From: Rickettsia typhi
GTDB taxonomy: Bacteria > Pseudomonadota > Gammaproteobacteria > Burkholderiales > Burkholderiaceae_C
Assembly: GCA_943325485.2 (NCBI GenBank)
Contig: CALPPP020000024.1
Location: forward strand, 1-11,306
Reading direction: 5' to 3'
Length of the DNA stretch: 11,306 nt
The notes beneath the pieces were generated by a model, which saw nothing but the letters and a program-made list of their open reading frames with translations, was not told where the DNA came from and did no database searches. The position numbers and the translations under genes are program-made. Positions 7,988-11,306 of the stretch are shown piece after piece (within the stretch, counting starts at the first letter, position 1; every line of letters begins with the position of its first letter).

Positions 7988-8382
7988 GGCGCTTCCTAGG
8001 TGGCTTCACTCTCATCGAGTTGCTCTTCGTCATGGCTGTCATCGCCATACTCAGCAGCCTTGCCCTGCCCAGTTACCAACACACCCAACAAAAAGGTCAA
8101 CGCACCTTGGCCAAACTCGCCTTGGCCAAAACCGCGCATTGGCTTGAGCGATCAGCCAGCATCTCTGGCAAATACCCCTCTGCCGTTCCCGACAGCGTGT
8201 GGCAAAGCAGCGAATTGCGCTACCGCTTGCAAATTCAAAGTCAAGCCCAGTCCTTTATATTGATTGCTACACCTTTGGGCGCACAAGCCCAAGACGATTG
8301 CGGCAGCCTGACACTTGGCCACACAGGAGAGCGGGGGGTGCAAAACGCGGTATTGAGCGCTTCCCAATGCTGGGAAAGGTAA
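7984..8382 (+). CDS. pilE: PilE-like minor type IV pilin
   Basis: 132 residues from the ATG at 7984, the fourth ATGA overlap in a row. A start at 7888 in the same frame would add 32 residues inside pilX and is rejected. The leader is only seven residues (MRRFLGG) and is followed by FTLIELLFVMAVIAIL with the classical Glu at +5, then SSLALPSYQ, the canonical end of the pilin helix. The C-terminal DDCGSLTLGHTGERG and the final Cys-Trp match the disulfide-bonded end of PilE-type minor pilins (C-G-x-L-T-L-x3-G-x-R-G ... CW). It is of minor-pilin type; the major pilin pilA is probably elsewhere. It ends 22 bp before ribD. Confidence 0.9.
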   Translation: MRRFLGGFTLIELLFVMAVIAILSSLALPSYQHTQQKGQRTLAKLALAKTAHWLERSASISGKYPSAVPDSVWQSSELRYRLQIQSQAQSFILIATPLGAQAQDDCGSLTLGHTGERGVQNAVLSASQCWER

Positions 8383-8404
8383 GACTGTCAAGAAGACTCC
8401 GATA

Positions 8405-9517
8405 ATGGGCAAGATGATTTGGTCTGATACCGATACCGCTCGAATGCACCAAGCCTTGGCCTTGGCTCAGCAAGCCCTGTTCATCACGTCTCCCAACCCC
8501 CGTGTTGGGTGTGTGATGACCTCGCCAAATGGTGAAGTGTTGGGCGAAGGACATACCCAAGCCGCAGGACTCGCCCACGCCGAAATCATGGCCTTGCGCG
8601 ATGCGCAAGCACGGGGACATTCTGTACAAGGGGCGACGGCCTATGTGACGCTAGAGCCTTGCGCCCACCATGGCCGCACCGGCCCCTGTTGTGACGCCCT
8701 GATTGACGCCGGTATCGCCAAGGTCGTGGCCAGTGTGCAAGACCTCAACCCGCAAGTAGCAGGTTTGGGTTTTGCACGATTGCGCGCGGCAGGTATCCAA
8801 GTCGATGTGGGTCTGGGCGCGCAAGAGGCCACAGAACTGAACATCGGTTTTTTCAAACGCATGATGCAAGGTACACCGTGGCTGCGCATGAAGTCGGCGC
8901 AATCCTTGGATGGCCAAACCGCTTTGCTCAATGGGCAAAGCCAATGGATCACCGGCGAGGCGGCTCGCTTGGATGGCCACCAATGGCGCGCTCGTGCTTG
9001 CGCCATCCTGAGTGGCATCGGCACGGTGCTGCAAGACAACCCCCAGTTGAACGTGCGCGGCGTGAGCACCCCTCGTCAGCCGCATCTGCTGTTGGTCGAT
9101 TCACGTTTGCAAACCCCGCTGGATGCCCGTTTGTGGGAGACGACACGGCAAGTGGTGATCTACCATGCCGAGCGTGACACCGCTAAAGAAGAAGCGCTGA
9201 GGGCCCAAGGTGCTGAGTTGGTATACCTGCCAGGTACAGGTCACAAAGTGGACTTAAACGCCATGCTGCAAGACATGGGGCAACGTGCTTACAACGAGGT
9301 GCATATCGAAGCCGGACACAAGCTCAACGGCTCGCTGCTGAATGCTGGCTTGGTGGATGAACTACTGATCTATATCGCTCCTGTTTTGCTTGGGGCTGGA
9401 CAGCCCCTGGCAGCTTTGCCAGCACTGGCGCAATTAGGCGATGCCGCAAAGTGGTCCTACACCAGTCACAGCGCTGTTGGGCCTGATTTGCGCCTCTTGG
9501 CCAGACGGCTTCGCTGA
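8405..9517 (+). CDS. ribD: Bifunctional riboflavin deaminase/reductase
   Basis: 370 residues, normal for the bifunctional enzyme, which deaminates and then reduces the pyrimidine formed from GTP in riboflavin synthesis; it is cytoplasmic. The deaminase domain (about 10-145) contains HAE with zinc ligand His58 and catalytic Glu60, and EPCAHHGRTGPC with zinc ligands Cys86 and Cys95. The reductase domain (about 150-368) has SLDGQTAL, the SQWITG-x-AR block, GIGTVLQDNPQLNVR, and the late EAGHKLNGSLLNAGLVDE segment that helps bind NADPH and substrate. The start at 8405 has a weak AAGAAG about 9 bp upstream; Met4 (8414) is an alternative. It lies 22 bp after pilE without a visible terminator and 17 bp before ribE. 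Confidence 0.97.
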   Translation: MGKMIWSDTDTARMHQALALAQQALFITSPNPRVGCVMTSPNGEVLGEGHTQAAGLAHAEIMALRDAQARGHSVQGATAYVTLEPCAHHGRTGPCCDALIDAGIAKVVASVQDLNPQVAGLGFARLRAAGIQVDVGLGAQEATELNIGFFKRMMQGTPWLRMKSAQSLDGQTALLNGQSQWITGEAARLDGHQWRARACAILSGIGTVLQDNPQLNVRGVSTPRQPHLLLVDSRLQTPLDARLWETTRQVVIYHAERDTAKEEALRAQGAELVYLPGTGHKVDLNAMLQDMGQRAYNEVHIEAGHKLNGSLLNAGLVDELLIYIAPVLLGAGQPLAALPALAQLGDAAKWSYTSHSAVGPDLRLLARRLR

Positions 9518-9519
9518 TC

Positions 9520-9528
9520 TGCCAAAAT
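9520..9528 (+). promoter_or_regulatory. Possible extended -10 box for ribE
   Basis: TGC followed by CAAAAT is an extended -10 motif in the 17 bp between ribD and ribE. The last base of the hexamer (9528) is 7 bp before the A of the ribE ATG (9535), so a transcript from here would begin at or next to the start codon. The nearest -35-like sequence, TTGGCC at 9497-9502, has a 20 bp spacer and is poor. ribE has no Shine-Dalgarno sequence, which fits either a leaderless message or coupling to ribD. The 10 bases GCYAAAATAG occur at the same distance before the lytic transglycosylase gene. Confidence 0.35.
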
Positions 9529-9534
9529 AGCGCT

Positions 9535-10176
9535 ATGTTCACCGGCATCATCACCGGCGTGGGGCGCATCGCCGCCGTGCACGACCTGGGTCGTTCTTTG
9601 GATCATGGCAAACGCCTTGAGATCAGCACACCTGCGCATTACTTAGACGATGTGGGACTTGGAGACAGCATCGCCCTCAATGGCGCTTGCATGACCGTCA
9701 CCAGTTTCAACACCACGCAAAACCTTTTCACCATCGATATTTCCGCTGAGTCTTTGGCCAAAACCGCAGGCCTCGACCTCATCGGCACCGTACTCAATTT
9801 GGAAAAAGCGTTGCGCGCCAACGACCGACTGGGTGGACACATCGTGTCTGGGCATGTCGACGGCATGGGTGTGGTGAGCCAATTTGAACAAATCGGCGAA
9901 AGCTGGCTCTTGCAGGTGTTGGCACCGCCCTCTCTTGCCAAGTACCTCGCCTACAAAGGCTCGATCACCGTCAATGGCGTGAGTTTGACCGTCAACCAAG
10001 TTGAAGATGCTTCCAAAGGTTGCTTGGTATCCATCAACCTGATTCCCCACACCATAGAAAACACCGCGCTGGGTCACTTAAAGACAGGCAGCGGGGTGAA
10101 TTTAGAAATCGACACAGTGGCTCGCTATGTGGAACGCATGCTCAGCCTAGACACTTCATTGAAAGCAAACCCATGA
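9535..10176 (+). CDS. ribE: Riboflavin synthase (alpha subunit)
   Basis: A 213-residue protein made of two tandem lumazine-binding domains, about 1-98 and 99-200. It begins [10 protein letters not shown], the fixed N-terminus of the family, which decides the start. Domain 1 contains NGACMTVT with Cys52. The domain junction has [11 protein letters not shown] (His102 and His107), domain 2 has [14 protein letters not shown], and [13 protein letters not shown] follows. The enzyme dismutates two 6,7-dimethyl-8-ribityllumazine molecules into riboflavin and the pyrimidine precursor; it works as a trimer in the cytoplasm, often with lumazine synthase. The gene is called ribC in E. coli, so the symbol varies. 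It overlaps the next gene by ATGA. Confidence 0.97.
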   Translation: MFTGIITGVGRIAAVHDLGRSLDHGKRLEISTPAHYLDDVGLGDSIALNGACMTVTSFNTTQNLFTIDISAESLAKTAGLDLIGTVLNLEKALRANDRLGGHIVSGHVDGMGVVSQFEQIGESWLLQVLAPPSLAKYLAYKGSITVNGVSLTVNQVEDASKGCLVSINLIPHTIENTALGHLKTGSGVNLEIDTVARYVERMLSLDTSLKANP

Positions 10177-11294
10177 CAAGCCCACTCAAGCCTGTTGCCA
10201 TTTCTCCTTTGGCCGACATCGTGGCCGATATGAAAGCGGGTCGCATGGTGATTTTGGTCGATGAAGAAGACCGCGAGAACGAAGGCGACTTGGTGCTGGC
10301 GGCTGACCATGTCACAGCTGAGGCTATCAATTTCATGGCGCGCTTTGGGCGTGGCTTGATTTGTCTCACCCTCACGCGCGAGCGCTGCGAACACCTGAAA
10401 CTGCCACCCATGGTCGAGCGAAATGGCACCGTTTACAGCACCGCTTTCACCGTTTCCATTGAAGCCGCGCAAGGCGTGACCACGGGCATTTCTGCAGCCG
10501 ACCGCGCTCGCACGGTGCAAGTGGCTGTGGCACCAAACGCCACGGCCAGCGACTTGGTGCAACCCGGCCATATCTTCCCTTTGCAAGCAGTAGATGGCGG
10601 GGTGCTGATGCGCGCGGGTCACACCGAAGCTGGGTGCGACTTGTCGGCGATGGCCAACTGCTCGCCAGCAGCGGTGATTTGCGAAATCATGAAAGACGAC
10701 GGCACCATGGCGCGCCTGCCCGACTTGATGACGTTTGCAGCAGAGCACGGCTTGAAGATCGGCACCATCGCAGACTTGATTGAATACCGCAGCCGCACCG
10801 AATCTTTGGTCAAGAAAATCAGCAGCCGGCCCATGACCACTGCACACGGTGAATTTGTCGCCCATGCCTACAAAGATCTGACCAGCGACAGCGTGCATAT
10901 CGCTTTGGTACGTGGCCGTTGGGACGCTGATCACTCGGTCTTGGCGCGTGTGCACGAACCTTTGTCAGTGTTGGATGCGCTGGAACCACAACGGGTGATG
11001 CACTCTTGGACTCTGCATGACGCTCTTGCACGTGTGGCACACGATGGCTCAGGCGTGGTGGTGCTGCTTAACTGCGGCGAAAGTGGCGAACGACTGCTGG
11101 CCCAATTCGAAGGCGTGGCGCGATCGGCGCAAGCACCCGAGCGCGGCCGCATGGATCTACGCACCTATGGCATAGGTGCTCAAATATTGCGCGACTGCGG
11201 TGTTCAAAAAATGCGCCTGATGGGCAACCCCAGACGCATGCCCAGCATGACCGGCTACGGGCTGGAAATCACCGGCTACCTTTCCAAGGAATGA
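10173..11294 (+). CDS. ribB: DHBP synthase fused to degenerate RibA-like domain (RibBX)
   Basis: 373 residues from the ATG at 10173 (ATGA overlap with ribE); an in-frame ATG at 10020 inside ribE gives no family sequence and is rejected. Residues 1 to about 205 are a complete 3,4-dihydroxy-2-butanone 4-phosphate synthase, with [10 protein letters not shown] at 30-39, [16 protein letters not shown] and HTEAGCDL from His150. This half turns ribulose 5-phosphate into the four-carbon precursor of lumazine. Residues about 225-373 resemble GTP cyclohydrolase II: LARVHE at 257-262 and [12 protein letters not shown] are kept, but the segment that should carry the three zinc cysteines reads [16 protein letters not shown], and the GRNIGL motif is gone. 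Cyclohydrolase activity is therefore very unlikely. The form corresponds to the RibBX variant known in Proteobacteria. A separate active RibA should be encoded elsewhere. Confidence 0.93.
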   Translation: MTSPLKPVAISPLADIVADMKAGRMVILVDEEDRENEGDLVLAADHVTAEAINFMARFGRGLICLTLTRERCEHLKLPPMVERNGTVYSTAFTVSIEAAQGVTTGISAADRARTVQVAVAPNATASDLVQPGHIFPLQAVDGGVLMRAGHTEAGCDLSAMANCSPAAVICEIMKDDGTMARLPDLMTFAAEHGLKIGTIADLIEYRSRTESLVKKISSRPMTTAHGEFVAHAYKDLTSDSVHIALVRGRWDADHSVLARVHEPLSVLDALEPQRVMHSWTLHDALARVAHDGSGVVVLLNCGESGERLLAQFEGVARSAQAPERGRMDLRTYGIGAQILRDCGVQKMRLMGNPRRMPSMTGYGLEITGYLSKE

Positions 11295-11295
11295 A

Positions 11296-11306
11296 ATGCA
11301 CCACCC
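11296..11306 (+). CDS. Start of next riboflavin operon gene, possibly ribH
   Basis: Only 11 bases remain. An ATG at 11296-11298 has AAGGA at 11286-11290 with a 5 bp spacer, a plausible ribosome binding site overlapping the stop of the ribB-type gene. A second ATG at 11291 overlaps that stop by ATGA, the junction style used throughout this stretch. By the usual order ribD-ribE-ribB(A)-ribH-nusB, the gene would be lumazine synthase, but the visible residues (MHHP or MKCTT) cannot confirm this. Confidence 0.35.

Noticed and set aside
10020..10172. FMN riboswitch before the ribB-type gene
   Set aside because: The start overlaps ribE and the upstream bases are ribE coding sequence; no untranslated leader exists to hold an RFN element.
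10125..10955. Minus-strand open frame of 276 codons opposite the ribB-type gene
   Set aside because: Antisense to a clear conserved enzyme; the translation has no family features and is rich in His and Cys, as expected from reading the opposite strand.

Overview
The window looks like ordinary chromosome of a betaproteobacterium of the order Burkholderiales, probably Comamonadaceae (Limnohabitans/Rhodoferax/Acidovorax-like). This is inferred from the protein sequences, the moderately high GC and the gene order lytic transglycosylase - glyA - nrdR - minor pilins - ribD - ribE - ribB-type gene. I see no mobile element, CRISPR array, RNA gene or sign of recent transfer.

Layout. (1) 1-141 holds the C-terminal end of a plus-strand gene that looks like lpxH (lipid A synthesis). 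(2) 160-2907 on the minus strand is a 915-residue DUF349 protein with an RG-rich disordered linker. It converges with lpxH and diverges from the next gene. (3) 2995-5584 carries a membrane-anchored SLT lytic transglycosylase, glyA and nrdR. (4) 5654-8382 is a compact five-gene cluster of type IV pilus minor pilins (FimT/GspH-like, PilV, PilW, PilX, PilE). Every internal junction is an ATGA stop/start overlap, and no pilY1 lies between pilX and pilE. (5) 8405-11294 encodes riboflavin synthesis: ribD, ribE and a RibB protein fused to a degenerate RibA-like domain (the RibBX type). The last bases probably begin another gene of the same operon, likely ribH.

From 2995 to the right edge everything is on the plus strand with gaps of at most 69 bp, so long polycistronic transcripts are plausible. 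The pilins are bracketed by housekeeping genes for one-carbon and nucleotide metabolism on one side and flavin synthesis on the other.

Points worth a second look are the loss of the metal-binding cysteines in the RibA-like half of the RibB protein, the pilY1-less pilin operon, the replacement of pilin Glu+5 by Asp in PilV and Gln in PilW, and two genes (the lytic transglycosylase and ribE) in which a near-identical -10-like box lies exactly where it would give a leaderless mRNA. I do not see a convincing wholly new system here.
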